NCBI RefSeq assembly: GCF_900129645.1
Contig: NZ_FSQZ01000001.1
Location: forward strand, 1,395,001 to 1,445,000
Reading direction: 5' to 3'
Source of the DNA: Acetomicrobium flavidum
Lineage (GTDB): Bacteria; Synergistota; Synergistia; Synergistales; Acetomicrobiaceae
Length of the DNA stretch: 50,000 nt
Positions 10,378-18,322 of the stretch are shown piece by piece (the stretch's first letter is position 1; each line of letters begins with the position of its first letter). The notes beneath the pieces were generated by a model. The model worked only from the letters and a program-made list of their open reading frames with translations. It ran no database searches and had not been told where the DNA came from. The translations under genes and the position numbers were made by a program.

Positions 10378-10905
10378 ATGGGTGTTGACAAGATTGATCT
10401 ACAGGCACTCTTCACGTTAAGTTACGGGCTTTATATTGTCACTGGAACTCATGACGGTAAGATGAACGGGCAGATCGCTAATGCATTGATGCAGGTGACT
10501 GCAGATCCGATATGCTTGGTGGCCGCCCTGCACAAGGACAACTTGACGACCGAGCTAGTGGAGAAGGGAAAGGCCTTTGGAGTTTCGGTGCTTGAAGAAG
10601 ATACGCCGATGACCTTTATAGGCACCTTTGGTTTTAAGTGTGGACGTGACATTGATAAGATGTGTCAATGTCAATATAAGATCGGCGAGACAGGTGTCCC
10701 ATTGGTATTGGATCATTCCCTTGCCGTTATAGAGGCAAAGGTGATCGACGTAATTCCTGTGTATACTCATAAGCTCTTCGTGGCCGAAGTCGTATCTGCT
10801 GAGACGCTAAAAAGCGGTACTGCATTGACCTACGCCAATTACAGGTTGATCAAGGGTGGGAAATCTCCCAAAAACGCTCCGACCTTTGTATTTAATAAGG
10901 CATAG
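10378..10905 (+). CDS. Flavin reductase-like (FMN-binding) domain protein
   Basis: 175-aa protein of the flavin-reductase-like/flavoredoxin family. It begins TLSYGLYIVTG, followed by ANALMQVTADP and FGVSVLEED, then the FKCGRD segment, all matching the FMN-binding split-barrel module found in flavoredoxin and the N-terminal half of clostridial high-molecular-weight rubredoxin. There is no rubredoxin domain here. It probably binds FMN and moves electrons between rubredoxin/ferredoxin-type carriers and an acceptor such as a flavodiiron protein. The ATG at 10378 follows GGAGGAAGGAGG; an in-frame start nine codons earlier lies upstream of that site. A terminator closes the gene. Confidence 0.85.
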   Translation: MGVDKIDLQALFTLSYGLYIVTGTHDGKMNGQIANALMQVTADPICLVAALHKDNLTTELVEKGKAFGVSVLEEDTPMTFIGTFGFKCGRDIDKMCQCQYKIGETGVPLVLDHSLAVIEAKVIDVIPVYTHKLFVAEVVSAETLKSGTALTYANYRLIKGGKSPKNAPTFVFNKA

Positions 10906-10917
10906 ATAAATCATTCT

Positions 10918-10958
10918 CGCAAACAGGGAGACGCATCATCGGCGTTTCCCTGTTTGCG
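10918..10958 (+). terminator. Intrinsic terminator after the flavin-reductase-like gene
   Basis: CGCAAACAGGGA (10918-10929) pairs with TCCCTGTTTGCG (10947-10958). The stem continues inward through GACGC/GCGTT to about 17 bp with one G-U pair and a short loop. Only a weak T-rich tail follows. Confidence 0.7.
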
Positions 10959-10991
10959 TTGGCTTTAGATTAAGGGGGCTAGGAAATTAAC

Positions 10992-11771
10992 TTGAAAATG
11001 CGCGATTTACTGGAGAAGTTGTATGATGCTTACAATGACATACAAAAAGCGGAGGAGGACCCTGTCCGTTTTTTGCATGACTTTGAAGATCTAAACGCCA
11101 GGGAAGTGGTAGGCATAATAGCCTCATCTTTGGCCTTTGGGCGCGTTTCTCAAATAATAGCTTCTGTTGGTAGCGTCGTTTCTTTGCTTGGTGACGATCC
11201 TGTAGGTTTTGTAATGAGTTCCTCTGTCGAGTACTTAATTGCAAACCTTGACGGATTTAAGCACAGATGGGTGAGTGGAAAGGAAGTTGCTGGATTATTA
11301 TATGCCTGCAAGAAGTTGTTGACAAAATACGGTTCGTTTCAAGCTCTCTATGAGACTTGTAAGCATACGGGCAAAGATCCTCTAATTGGCTTTGCTTTAT
11401 CTATTAGAAATGAATCTTTTTGTGATATAAGTGCCTTAATTCCGGACGCAAGCAAAAACAGCCCCTGTAAAAGGCTTAGGCTTTTCCTGAAGTGGATGGT
11501 CAGAAAGGATAATGTAGATCCCGGAGGATGGATGGTCGAAAGCCCGTCAAACTTGCTTGTCCCCTTGGATGTCCATATGTGGAGGGTAGGCAAGAACCTG
11601 GGGTGGATAAAAAGGCAGGTTCCGGACCTAAAGGCTGCCGTTGAACTGACTCAGGCCTTTAAGGCCATAAGGCCAGATGATCCGCTGAGGTATGATTTTG
11701 CCCTTTCTCACGTGGGAATGGAAGGCATCGAATTCGAGGAAATATTATCTGCTTTAAAGGGGTGTTTGTAA
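10992..11771 (+). CDS. TIGR02757 (DUF2400) family protein
   Basis: 259-aa all-helical protein recognised as the TIGR02757/DUF2400 family from its conserved features: FLHDFEDLNAREVVGIIASSLAFGR near the N-terminus, CKRLRLFLKWMVRKDNVDPGGW around residues 155-175, LVPLDVHMWRVGKNLG near 190, and RPDDPLRYDFALSHVGMEG near the end. The arrangement recalls helix-hairpin-helix DNA glycosylases, but no function is established as far as I know. The TTG at 10992 is favoured over the ATG two codons later by spacing to AGGA (about 8 nt). The next gene starts 4 nt after the stop, so the pair is probably one operon. Confidence 0.8.
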   Translation: MKMRDLLEKLYDAYNDIQKAEEDPVRFLHDFEDLNAREVVGIIASSLAFGRVSQIIASVGSVVSLLGDDPVGFVMSSSVEYLIANLDGFKHRWVSGKEVAGLLYACKKLLTKYGSFQALYETCKHTGKDPLIGFALSIRNESFCDISALIPDASKNSPCKRLRLFLKWMVRKDNVDPGGWMVESPSNLLVPLDVHMWRVGKNLGWIKRQVPDLKAAVELTQAFKAIRPDDPLRYDFALSHVGMEGIEFEEILSALKGCL

Positions 11772-11775
11772 GTCT

Positions 11776-13611
11776 ATGTATATGGATATGGATAGGTATA
11801 ACGTCTGTGTCGTTACTTGCAAGCAGGGTGCTACGACGAAAGAAGTTCATGTCGAAAGGGGTACGTCGCTTCTTCGTGCATTAAGGTCCATGGGCATTGT
11901 TTTGGATGCAGGCTGCGGCGGGTTGGGTAAATGCGGACGATGCAAGGTCATGACCGATGGTATCTTAGGCAGACCCTCTCAAATAGAGATGAAACACCTA
12001 GGCGAAGAGCTGGATGAAGGTTGGAGGCTTGCTTGTCAGGCAACCGTCGAAGGGGATGTGGATGTATACGTCGATATATTGGATGTGGGCGGTAAGGCGA
12101 GATTTGTAGATGTTAACGGCGATGCTTTTGGCCAGATTTCTCCAAGCGTCGTCAAAGAGAAGATAGATATCGACTTAGATGACAAAGGGGCGACAAGCTT
12201 AAGGGATTTAATTTGCAGCATATTGGGCAAACCGCATTTAAGCTTTAGGCCTGAGGCACTGGCTGATATATCGGCGCTTTTGTCCGACATAGGAACAATT
12301 TGCGCTTACCTCGTTACCATAGATGACCAATGCATAGCGGCTTTTCCTGAAAACTATGACAAATCTGCCTATGGCTTTGTCTGCGATTTGGGTACCACGA
12401 CTTTATCCATGGCGTTGGTGGATCTAAGTAGCGGTAAAGTGGTTTCTGGCTATACCAAGACGAATCCACAAAAAAGCTATGGTGCAGATGTGATATCTCG
12501 AATATCTGCCGCCCTTTTGAGCGAGGGGCTGCATGAAATGAGATCTGTTTTGCTTGAATCGATCAGCGAGATGATGAGGCATTGCTTAAAAGAGGCTAAA
12601 GTAAACAAGAAGGATGTCTTTGAGCTTTTAGTATTGGGCAATACCGTAATGGAGCATATCTTTTGGGGAATATCGCCCAAGTCGTTTGCAAGGTCTCCAT
12701 ATTTGCCTGTATTTACGGATGGTTTAACGTCTGAAGCTTCTAACTTTCCCGGACTCCTCATGCACCCTTTGGGCAGGGTGCGGACTGTGCCTGCTATAGC
12801 TAGATTCGTAGGCGGAGATATGACTGCCCTGCTTTTTGAATTGATGTCGCTAAATCCCAAGCTACCGTCGTTAGTGATCGACCTGGGCACCAACGGTGAG
12901 ATAGGGTTAGTCTTAAACGATGCTATTTTTGTGACTTCCGCCGCGGCCGGTCCTGCCTTTGAAGGGGGAGCGATAAGCTGCGGTATGCCGGCAACGGATG
13001 GTGCAATTTACGCTCTTCATTGGGATGAAAAATATGGACTCAAACCTATGGTCTTGGGCAACACAAAACCTAAGGGGATGTGCGGTAGCGGAATTATCAG
13101 CACACTGGCCTTATTTATTCGTTTGGGGTTGATTGAGGAATCGGGAAGGATTAAGGATCCTGAATCCATTAAAGATGAAACCCTGTTATCTAAGATAAAA
13201 ATCGAGGACGAGAAAAACGAAAGGAAGATAATCATCGCAGAAGATGTTGCCCTAACGCAATGGGACATTAGACAGCTTCAGTTGGCAAAGGGAGCTATAT
13301 ATGCCGCTGTTGAAATACTGACAGAAGAAGCTGGCTTAAATGCAGATGCCTTGAATGCGATTTATCTGGCTGGCTCCTTTGGAAGCTGTTTGAATCCCAA
13401 AGATGTGATGGATATACGTTTATTGCCTAAAGCTTTTAAGGGGGAGGTCGTAGCGCTTGGGAATGGCGCCTTAAAAGGGGGGCTGCGCCTCTTGTTAAAG
13501 GGGCGCAAGGCGTTTGAAGACGTTGATCCCATGCTTTCCAAGGTGAGATATGTGGACATAGAGGAAAGGGGATTTTCTCAAAGGTTCTTGGCTAGCCTCT
13601 TCTTTCGTTAG
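11776..13611 (+). CDS. [2Fe-2S]/ASKHA-domain protein, RACo-like reductive activator of a corrinoid protein
   Basis: 611-aa protein. The N-terminal ferredoxin-like domain has C47, C53, C56 and C87 in the AGCGGLGKCGRC...LACQA pattern that binds [2Fe-2S]. A linker leads to a C-terminal actin-like ATPase (ASKHA/DUF4445) region with VCDLGTTTLSMALVD (about residues 195-210), VIDLGTNGEIGLV (about 370) and LAGSFGS (about 535). Proteins of this build, such as RACo, use ATP to drive reduction of inactive Co(II) corrinoid in methyltransferase systems. No corrinoid protein or methyltransferase is in the window, so the partner is unknown; other low-potential metalloenzymes are possible. ATGs at 11782 and 11788 are alternative starts. 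It ends before a strong terminator. Confidence 0.85.
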   Translation: MYMDMDRYNVCVVTCKQGATTKEVHVERGTSLLRALRSMGIVLDAGCGGLGKCGRCKVMTDGILGRPSQIEMKHLGEELDEGWRLACQATVEGDVDVYVDILDVGGKARFVDVNGDAFGQISPSVVKEKIDIDLDDKGATSLRDLICSILGKPHLSFRPEALADISALLSDIGTICAYLVTIDDQCIAAFPENYDKSAYGFVCDLGTTTLSMALVDLSSGKVVSGYTKTNPQKSYGADVISRISAALLSEGLHEMRSVLLESISEMMRHCLKEAKVNKKDVFELLVLGNTVMEHIFWGISPKSFARSPYLPVFTDGLTSEASNFPGLLMHPLGRVRTVPAIARFVGGDMTALLFELMSLNPKLPSLVIDLGTNGEIGLVLNDAIFVTSAAAGPAFEGGAISCGMPATDGAIYALHWDEKYGLKPMVLGNTKPKGMCGSGIISTLALFIRLGLIEESGRIKDPESIKDETLLSKIKIEDEKNERKIIIAEDVALTQWDIRQLQLAKGAIYAAVEILTEEAGLNADALNAIYLAGSFGSCLNPKDVMDIRLLPKAFKGEVVALGNGALKGGLRLLLKGRKAFEDVDPMLSKVRYVDIEERGFSQRFLASLFFR

Positions 13612-13641
13612 ATATTTGGGATTATCGTTTGATTGCAACAA

Positions 13642-13672
13642 AGGCCCTTAAGAAAAGGGCCTAAATTTTTTT
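13642..13672 (+). terminator. Intrinsic terminator after the RACo-like gene
   Basis: AGGCCCTT (13642-13649) pairs with AAGGGCCT (13655-13662) across a five-base loop, followed by a seven-T run (13666-13672). The next promoter's -35 begins two bases after the T run. Confidence 0.9.
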
Positions 13673-13673
13673 C

Positions 13674-13702
13674 TTGACAAATAGGAATTTAAGTACCATA
13701 AT
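13674..13702 (+). promoter_or_regulatory. Promoter of the Rrf2-ferredoxin-hcp operon
   Basis: A perfect -35 box TTGACA (13674-13679), 17-nt spacer and -10 box CATAAT (13697-13702) lie 26 nt before the Rrf2 start codon. This is the best sigma70-like match I saw in the window. Confidence 0.85.
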
Positions 13703-13706
13703 TCCT
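13683..13706. promoter_or_regulatory. Inverted repeat AGGAATT-N10-AATTCCT, likely Rrf2 operator
   Basis: AGGAATT (13683-13689) and AATTCCT (13700-13706) form a 24-bp dyad. The right arm overlaps the -10 box and the left arm lies in the spacer. A dimeric regulator bound here would block RNA polymerase. Since the first gene is an Rrf2-family regulator, autoregulation of the operon is the natural inference. Confidence 0.6.
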
Positions 13707-13727
13707 GTTAGAAAGGAAGGTAGAACG

Positions 13728-14180
13728 ATGAAAGGTGGAGTAGTGCAGATATCTCAAGCGGCGTCTATTGCTTTGCATGGCATGGGATTGCTGGCCCTGT
13801 ACGGGAAGAGGATGAGCATTAAAGAGCTTTCGGAGATGATATCCGTGTCCGAACCTCATGCCGCCAAGGTATTTCAAAGGTTGGTCAAGGCAGGCCTGGT
13901 AAATTCCACGCGCGGGCCCGGTGGTGGAGTTGAGCTTTCAATTCCTCCATCGAAGATAAGCCTTTGCGATATCTATGAGGCCATAGAGGGCAAACCATCG
14001 CATGACTATTGTTTGATAAATCGACAAGCCTGCCCCTTCGGAGCATGCATATTTGGAACGATGATCAAGAAGATAAATGACGAATTTGTAAGTTATATGT
14101 CTAGTAAGACTTTAGCTGACTTAGTGGGGAGTGATATTTTTGATGAAGCAAAAAATATTGCGGCGGGTAATAAAGATTGA
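13728..14180 (+). CDS. Rrf2-family transcriptional regulator with three-cysteine motif
   Basis: 150-aa Rrf2 protein. The winged helix (MSIKELSEMISVSEPHAAKV, then RGPGGGVELS; residues about 28-72) is followed by a C-terminal segment with three cysteines, CLINRQACPFGAC (about residues 94-106). That spacing resembles the cluster-binding loop of NsrR and IscR, so an Fe-S cofactor that senses NO or redox state is plausible. The ATG at 13728 has GGAAGG upstream; a start 54 nt earlier would lie on the -35 box and is rejected. The gene leads the ferredoxin-hcp operon, and Hcp deals with nitrosative stress in other bacteria. It overlaps the ferredoxin gene by 38 nt. Confidence 0.85.
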   Translation: MKGGVVQISQAASIALHGMGLLALYGKRMSIKELSEMISVSEPHAAKVFQRLVKAGLVNSTRGPGGGVELSIPPSKISLCDIYEAIEGKPSHDYCLINRQACPFGACIFGTMIKKINDEFVSYMSSKTLADLVGSDIFDEAKNIAAGNKD

Positions 14181-14913
14181 CGAAGACAAATGTGACGGCT
14201 GTGGTCTGTGTGCCGAAGCCTGTCATGAGGGGGCAATCGTCATAGAGAACGGTAAAGCTAAACTTAAAAGGAAATCTATCTGCGACGGGTTGGGCGATTG
14301 CGTGGGTGAATGCCCCAAGGGGGCCATATCCTTCGAAATGAGTGAGGTAGAAGAATACCTGGGCCCCGATGAAGGCAAGGGCGCACCGGGGGATAGGGTG
14401 CTTCCTTGTGGTTGTTCGGGAAGTGCTGTTGTTGACATGCGAATCGATAGGACCAAGGCTGCCTTGGCTGTAACCGCAAATAAAGTTGACCAGGATGCTG
14501 GGATGATATCGCAGTTGGCCAATTGGCCTATCCAGCTTAAGCTGGTCCCAGTAGATGCTCCTTACTTAAGGGAGACTCCTATCGTTTTGGCAGCGGACTG
14601 CACAGGCTTTGCTCTTCCAGGCTTTCAGCAGGCCTTCCTTGAAAGTGGCAAAAGCATGTTGCTCATTGGCTGTCCCAAGCTGGATGATGCCAATTTATAT
14701 GAAGAAAAATTGTCTCAAATATTAAAGAACAATAAAACACCCCAGCTTACGGTAGTGATCATGGAAGTGCCTTGTTGCAGCGGGCTTTGGAGGTTGGCAG
14801 AAGCTGCAGTAGATGAGGTTGGTATTGACATAGACTTGATTAAAGTGGTTATTAGTATTGATGGTAATATTAAACTAAAGGAAACGATAAAATATAGATA
14901 TAAGTCAAATTAA
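14143..14913 (+). CDS. 4Fe-4S dicluster ferredoxin-domain protein associated with Hcp
   Basis: 256-aa protein. The N-terminal bacterial-type ferredoxin domain has two tetracysteine sets, CDGCGLCAEAC (about residues 22-32) and CDGLGDCVGECPK (about 52-64). A longer C-terminal domain has further conserved cysteines (LPCGCSG near 87, ADCTG near 150, IGCPK near 180, PCCSG near 210). Proteins like this are found beside hydroxylamine reductase/hybrid-cluster genes in anaerobes and are presumed to hand electrons to Hcp. The start is uncertain: ATG 14143 is chosen, while GTG 14131 and TTG 14140 are in frame. The start overlaps the Rrf2 gene, pointing to translational coupling. Hcp follows 14 nt after the stop. 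Confidence 0.85.
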   Translation: MKQKILRRVIKIDEDKCDGCGLCAEACHEGAIVIENGKAKLKRKSICDGLGDCVGECPKGAISFEMSEVEEYLGPDEGKGAPGDRVLPCGCSGSAVVDMRIDRTKAALAVTANKVDQDAGMISQLANWPIQLKLVPVDAPYLRETPIVLAADCTGFALPGFQQAFLESGKSMLLIGCPKLDDANLYEEKLSQILKNNKTPQLTVVIMEVPCCSGLWRLAEAAVDEVGIDIDLIKVVISIDGNIKLKETIKYRYKSN

Positions 14914-14927
14914 GGAGGGATGTTTAC

Positions 14928-16574
14928 ATGTTTTGTTATCAATGCGAGCAGACGGCACAGGGTAGCGGATGTACAAATTTCGGAGTTTGCGGAAAAAGTC
15001 CAGAGGTGGCCGATCTTCAGGATTTGTTGATTCACGTAACTAAGGGCATATCCATGTACGCTCATCGAGCTCGCGCTCTAGGGGTTAGCGATCAGGAAAT
15101 CGACTCCTTCGTGGTGGAGGCGTTGTTCACTACCGTAACGAATGTTAACTTCGATGAAGAACGCATGGAGCAGATGATTCGAAGAGCGGAAATTATAAGG
15201 GCAAAGGCACGCAAACTCTATGAAGATGTCGCCATGTCTAAGGGCATAACTCCAGAGAACCTTAGCGGGCCGGCAACTTTTGAGCTTGCAAAAGATAAGG
15301 CTGGCCTGATATCTCAGGGAGAACAGGTGACGCCCGAGTCGCGTGCCAAAAAGCTTGGCGATGTAATGGCCGGACTACACGATCTCATACTTTTCGGTTT
15401 AAAAGGAAGCGCTGCATATGCTGATCACGCTCAAATTTTAGGCAAAAAAAGCGACGAGATCTACGCCGGATTTCATGCCTTTCTAGATTTCCTCTCTAGG
15501 GAGAGTTTTACGGAAGAGGAATTATTGGGAAAGGCCATCGAATTCGGCCACTTCAACCTTAAGGTTATGGAGTTGCTTGATGCAGCCAATACCGATGCTT
15601 ATGGCCATCCTGAGCCTACCAAAGTCAGAGTAACCCCTATAAGAGGAAAGGCCATAGTAGTTTCCGGACATGACTTAAGGGATTTGGATCTCCTTTTGAA
15701 ACAGACGGAGGGGAAGGGCATAAACGTATATACGCACGGAGAAATGTTGCCCTGTCTGGCCTATCCGGAGCTTAAAAAATATCCCCACTTAGTGGGCAAT
15801 TATGGTAGCGCTTGGCAAAACCAGAGGACCGAGTTTGATGAGTTCCCAGGTGCGATATTAATGACTACCAATTGCATCCAAAAGCCAAAGGATTCTTACA
15901 AAGATAGGATCTTTACAACGGGCCTTGTGGCATGGCCAGGCGTACGCCATATTGGTCCTGATAAGGATTTTTCTCCCGTAATAGAGGCTGCTTTAGCCCA
16001 GCCTGGTTTTACTGAGGACGCACCTGAAAAATACATCACCATAGGTTTTGCAAGGAATACGGTGTTGTCCGTGGCGGACAAAGTTATTGACCTGGTAAAG
16101 AGGGGTAAAATCCGTCACTTTTTCCTGATAGGTGGTTGTGACGGAGCAAAACCAGGTCGAAATTACTACACTGAGTTTGCAACGAGCGTACCAAAGGATT
16201 GTCTAATATTGACCTTAGCCTGTGGCAAATATCGTTTTAATAAGTTAGAGTTTGGTGACATCGAGGGCATCCCAAGGTTGCTCGACATGGGGCAGTGCAA
16301 CGATGCTTATTCAGCTATAGTTGTAGCCAAAGCACTTGCCGATGCCTTCGGTATAGATGTAAATAGCCTTCCCTTGTCTCTCATTTTGTCGTGGTATGAG
16401 CAGAAGGCGGTTTGCATTTTATTGTCCCTTATTGCCCTTGGCATCAAGAACATGCGGTTAGGGCCAACCCTTCCTGCCTTTTTAAAGCCCAAAGTCGTCG
16501 CTTTCTTGAGCGAAAATCTTGGCCTAAAACCCATCACTACTCCACAGGAGGATCTGAAGGCCATTCTTGGTTAA
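14928..16574 (+). CDS. hcp: Hydroxylamine reductase / hybrid-cluster protein
   Basis: 548-aa prismane protein. The N-terminus carries C3, C6, C15 and C21 (spacing C-x2-C-x8-C-x5-C), the class I pattern of Desulfovibrio, which binds a [4Fe-4S] cluster. The hybrid Fe-S-O cluster ligands are present in the expected blocks: SGHDLRDL, HGEMLPCLAYPEL, TTNCIQ, GGCDGAKPGR, LACGKYRFN and MGQCNDAYSA. Hcp reduces hydroxylamine in vitro and NO in vivo and can drive protein S-nitrosylation. It takes electrons from a dedicated reductase; here the upstream ferredoxin-domain protein probably fills that place, as no Hcr-type flavoprotein is adjacent. The RBS AAGGAGGG precedes the ATG. The operon ends at a strong hairpin. 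Confidence 0.97.
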   Translation: MFCYQCEQTAQGSGCTNFGVCGKSPEVADLQDLLIHVTKGISMYAHRARALGVSDQEIDSFVVEALFTTVTNVNFDEERMEQMIRRAEIIRAKARKLYEDVAMSKGITPENLSGPATFELAKDKAGLISQGEQVTPESRAKKLGDVMAGLHDLILFGLKGSAAYADHAQILGKKSDEIYAGFHAFLDFLSRESFTEEELLGKAIEFGHFNLKVMELLDAANTDAYGHPEPTKVRVTPIRGKAIVVSGHDLRDLDLLLKQTEGKGINVYTHGEMLPCLAYPELKKYPHLVGNYGSAWQNQRTEFDEFPGAILMTTNCIQKPKDSYKDRIFTTGLVAWPGVRHIGPDKDFSPVIEAALAQPGFTEDAPEKYITIGFARNTVLSVADKVIDLVKRGKIRHFFLIGGCDGAKPGRNYYTEFATSVPKDCLILTLACGKYRFNKLEFGDIEGIPRLLDMGQCNDAYSAIVVAKALADAFGIDVNSLPLSLILSWYEQKAVCILLSLIALGIKNMRLGPTLPAFLKPKVVAFLSENLGLKPITTPQEDLKAILG

Positions 16575-16603
16575 CGGCATAAGATAACTAAATGTGGTCT
16601 AGC

Positions 16604-16647
16604 TAAATAAGTAAGGGCAAATATTCATATTTGCCCTTACTTATTTA
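16604..16647 (+). terminator. Perfect 21-bp inverted repeat, terminator of the hcp operon
   Basis: Positions 16604-16624 and 16627-16647 are exact inverted copies separated by two bases. The core AAGGGCAAATAT/ATATTTGCCCTT has A/T-rich outer arms. It is well placed 30 nt after the hcp stop. Confidence 0.85.
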
Positions 16648-16670
16648 TGAATTAATGTAGCATTATTATA

Positions 16671-16719
16671 ATATGACATTGTGCATGAGAATTTCATTTT
16701 CATATGACAGTGTTATAAT
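16671..16719 (+). promoter_or_regulatory. Direct repeats ATATGACAKTGT and -10 box upstream of the MATE gene
   Basis: ATATGACATTGT (16671-16682) and ATATGACAGTGT (16702-16713) match at 11 of 12 positions, and their starts are 31 nt apart, about three helical turns. The second copy abuts a perfect -10 box TATAAT (16714-16719), 21 nt before the start codon. The -35 is poor, which suggests an activator-dependent or repressed promoter. This is inference from spacing. Confidence 0.5.
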
Positions 16720-16739
16720 TAAATTTAGGTGCGAGATGA

Positions 16740-18128
16740 ATGATGAATGTCAAAAGAAAAGCAATTAGTTTAGACAATTTGTTCGATAACGATAAGCTAA
16801 ACAAAAAGCTACTGGATAAATATATTTGGATCCTTGCCCTGCCGTCCTTGCTGGAACTGATGCTGGCTACCCTCTTTGGTATGGTAGACATGATAATGGT
16901 GGGAAACGTCAGTGCTGCATCGTTAGCGGCCGTGGGAATAAGCAACCAGCCAATGATGTTGATATTAGCCGTCTTTCAGGCTCTAAATGTTGGCACCACA
17001 GTTTTGGTAGCTCGTTTCATCGGTACTGGCGATAGGCGATCCTCTGGCCTTGTGTTAAGGCAAACCTTGATCTTGACTGCTATCCTGGGTGTATTGACCA
17101 GTTTGATTGGCTTTCTCTTTGCCAGAAGAGTTGTCGTATTCATGGGTGCTAAGCCTGAGGTAATCCCTCTGGCTACATCCTATTTTGGCATCGTGGCGTT
17201 AGGTTCCATTTTCATCGCTATAACCATGGGTATCACTGCTGCACTGCGGGGTGCTGGCGACACGGTCAGTCCAATGAAGTACAATATCCTTTCCAATTTA
17301 ATCAATGTATTTGGGAACTACATATTGATTTACGGCAAGCTTGGTTTTCCTGCTATGGGAGTGACGGGAGCCGCACTTTCCACCACTATTTCACGCGGTC
17401 TTGGCATGATGATGGCTTTTTATGCTGTGCACCGCCAAGGGTCTATATTTTCGAATTTTCCTTTGCTGAGGTTAAAGGTTGATGTTGGCCTCGTAAAGCG
17501 CATGCTTAGGATCGGCTTGCCATCCGGGCTTGAACAAGTGGCGTTAAGGACGGGGCAGATCGAGTTTGCCCGAACTGCGGCCAGCCTTGGCACAATGGTG
17601 TTTGCTGCTCATCAGATAGCTCTTAATGTCGTGGGGCTTTCCTTTGCTCCAGGTCAGGCCTTTGGCATAGCTGCAACCACTCTTGTCGGACAAAGTTTGG
17701 GGGCTGGTAGGCCTGATGTCGCCGAAAGGTGTGGCTTTGAAACTCGCCGCCTGGGCATGATAATAGCCTTCTCCATTGCCCTTTTGTTTTTCTTTTTCGG
17801 CAGGCAAATTGCCGATATCTACATCAACGACGCAGAGGTAACGCGCATGGCTGCCAAAGCATTGAAGATAGTTGCAATTATGCAACCCCTGCAATCTACC
17901 CAATTCATATTGGCTGGTGCCCTGAGGGGTGCTGGCGACACGCGTTGGCCCTTGTTGTCCACCATGATCGGTATTTGGTGTATTCGGGTGGTGTTTGCTA
18001 AGGTGTTTGTCGCCTTGGGGTTTGGATTGATTGGTCTATGGACTGCTCAGCTTTTGGACCAACTTTTTCGCTCGATTTTTATTTATAAGAGATACACATC
18101 CGATCGCTGGAAGACGATAAGGGTATAG
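16740..18128 (+). CDS. MATE-family multidrug/toxin efflux transporter
   Basis: 462-aa membrane protein with about twelve hydrophobic segments. It has the internal two-fold repeat of MATE carriers, seen as FGMVDMIMVGN in the first helix and the duplicated AALRGAGDT (about residue 163) and GALRGAGDT (about residue 395). It should export organic cations or other amphipathic compounds in exchange for Na+ or H+; the substrate cannot be read from sequence. The length is normal for the NorM/DinF-like group. The first of two tandem ATGs (16740) is taken, with AGGTG 8 nt upstream. It forms a single-gene unit between a terminator and a 195-nt intergenic stretch. Confidence 0.92.
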   Translation: MMNVKRKAISLDNLFDNDKLNKKLLDKYIWILALPSLLELMLATLFGMVDMIMVGNVSAASLAAVGISNQPMMLILAVFQALNVGTTVLVARFIGTGDRRSSGLVLRQTLILTAILGVLTSLIGFLFARRVVVFMGAKPEVIPLATSYFGIVALGSIFIAITMGITAALRGAGDTVSPMKYNILSNLINVFGNYILIYGKLGFPAMGVTGAALSTTISRGLGMMMAFYAVHRQGSIFSNFPLLRLKVDVGLVKRMLRIGLPSGLEQVALRTGQIEFARTAASLGTMVFAAHQIALNVVGLSFAPGQAFGIAATTLVGQSLGAGRPDVAERCGFETRRLGMIIAFSIALLFFFFGRQIADIYINDAEVTRMAAKALKIVAIMQPLQSTQFILAGALRGAGDTRWPLLSTMIGIWCIRVVFAKVFVALGFGLIGLWTAQLLDQLFRSIFIYKRYTSDRWKTIRV

Positions 18129-18241
18129 ACCTGGCTTTTGCTCTTGATGTGCTGCCTGCGCTTTACGCTCCAAGCGCTTACCCGCCGTGTATATTGTATT
18201 TTAGTTATGTTCCTATTGAATAAATAATAAAACAGTGCTAT

Positions 18242-18307
18242 TTTTCTTAAAACGTTGGATACATTCGAATTCGACTTTCGACTAATTTTTAAATTGTTTT
18301 AAGAAAA
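18242..18307. repeat. 12-bp inverted repeat upstream of the GntR gene
   Basis: TTTTCTTAAAAC (18242-18253) and GTTTTAAGAAAA (18296-18307) are perfect inverted copies 42 nt apart. The right arm reaches the Shine-Dalgarno sequence of the GntR gene. It may be two half-operators for looping by the GntR protein, or a long-range RNA stem that hides the RBS. The rest of the 195-nt gap is AT-rich, with a small dyad CGAATTCG near 18265 and no clear promoter. Confidence 0.45.
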
Positions 18308-18322
18308 GGAGGCACAAAAAGC

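Noticed and set aside
18159-18178. Hairpin GCGCTT/AAGCGC after the MATE gene as a terminator
   Set aside because: Only six base pairs with an eight-base loop and no T run.
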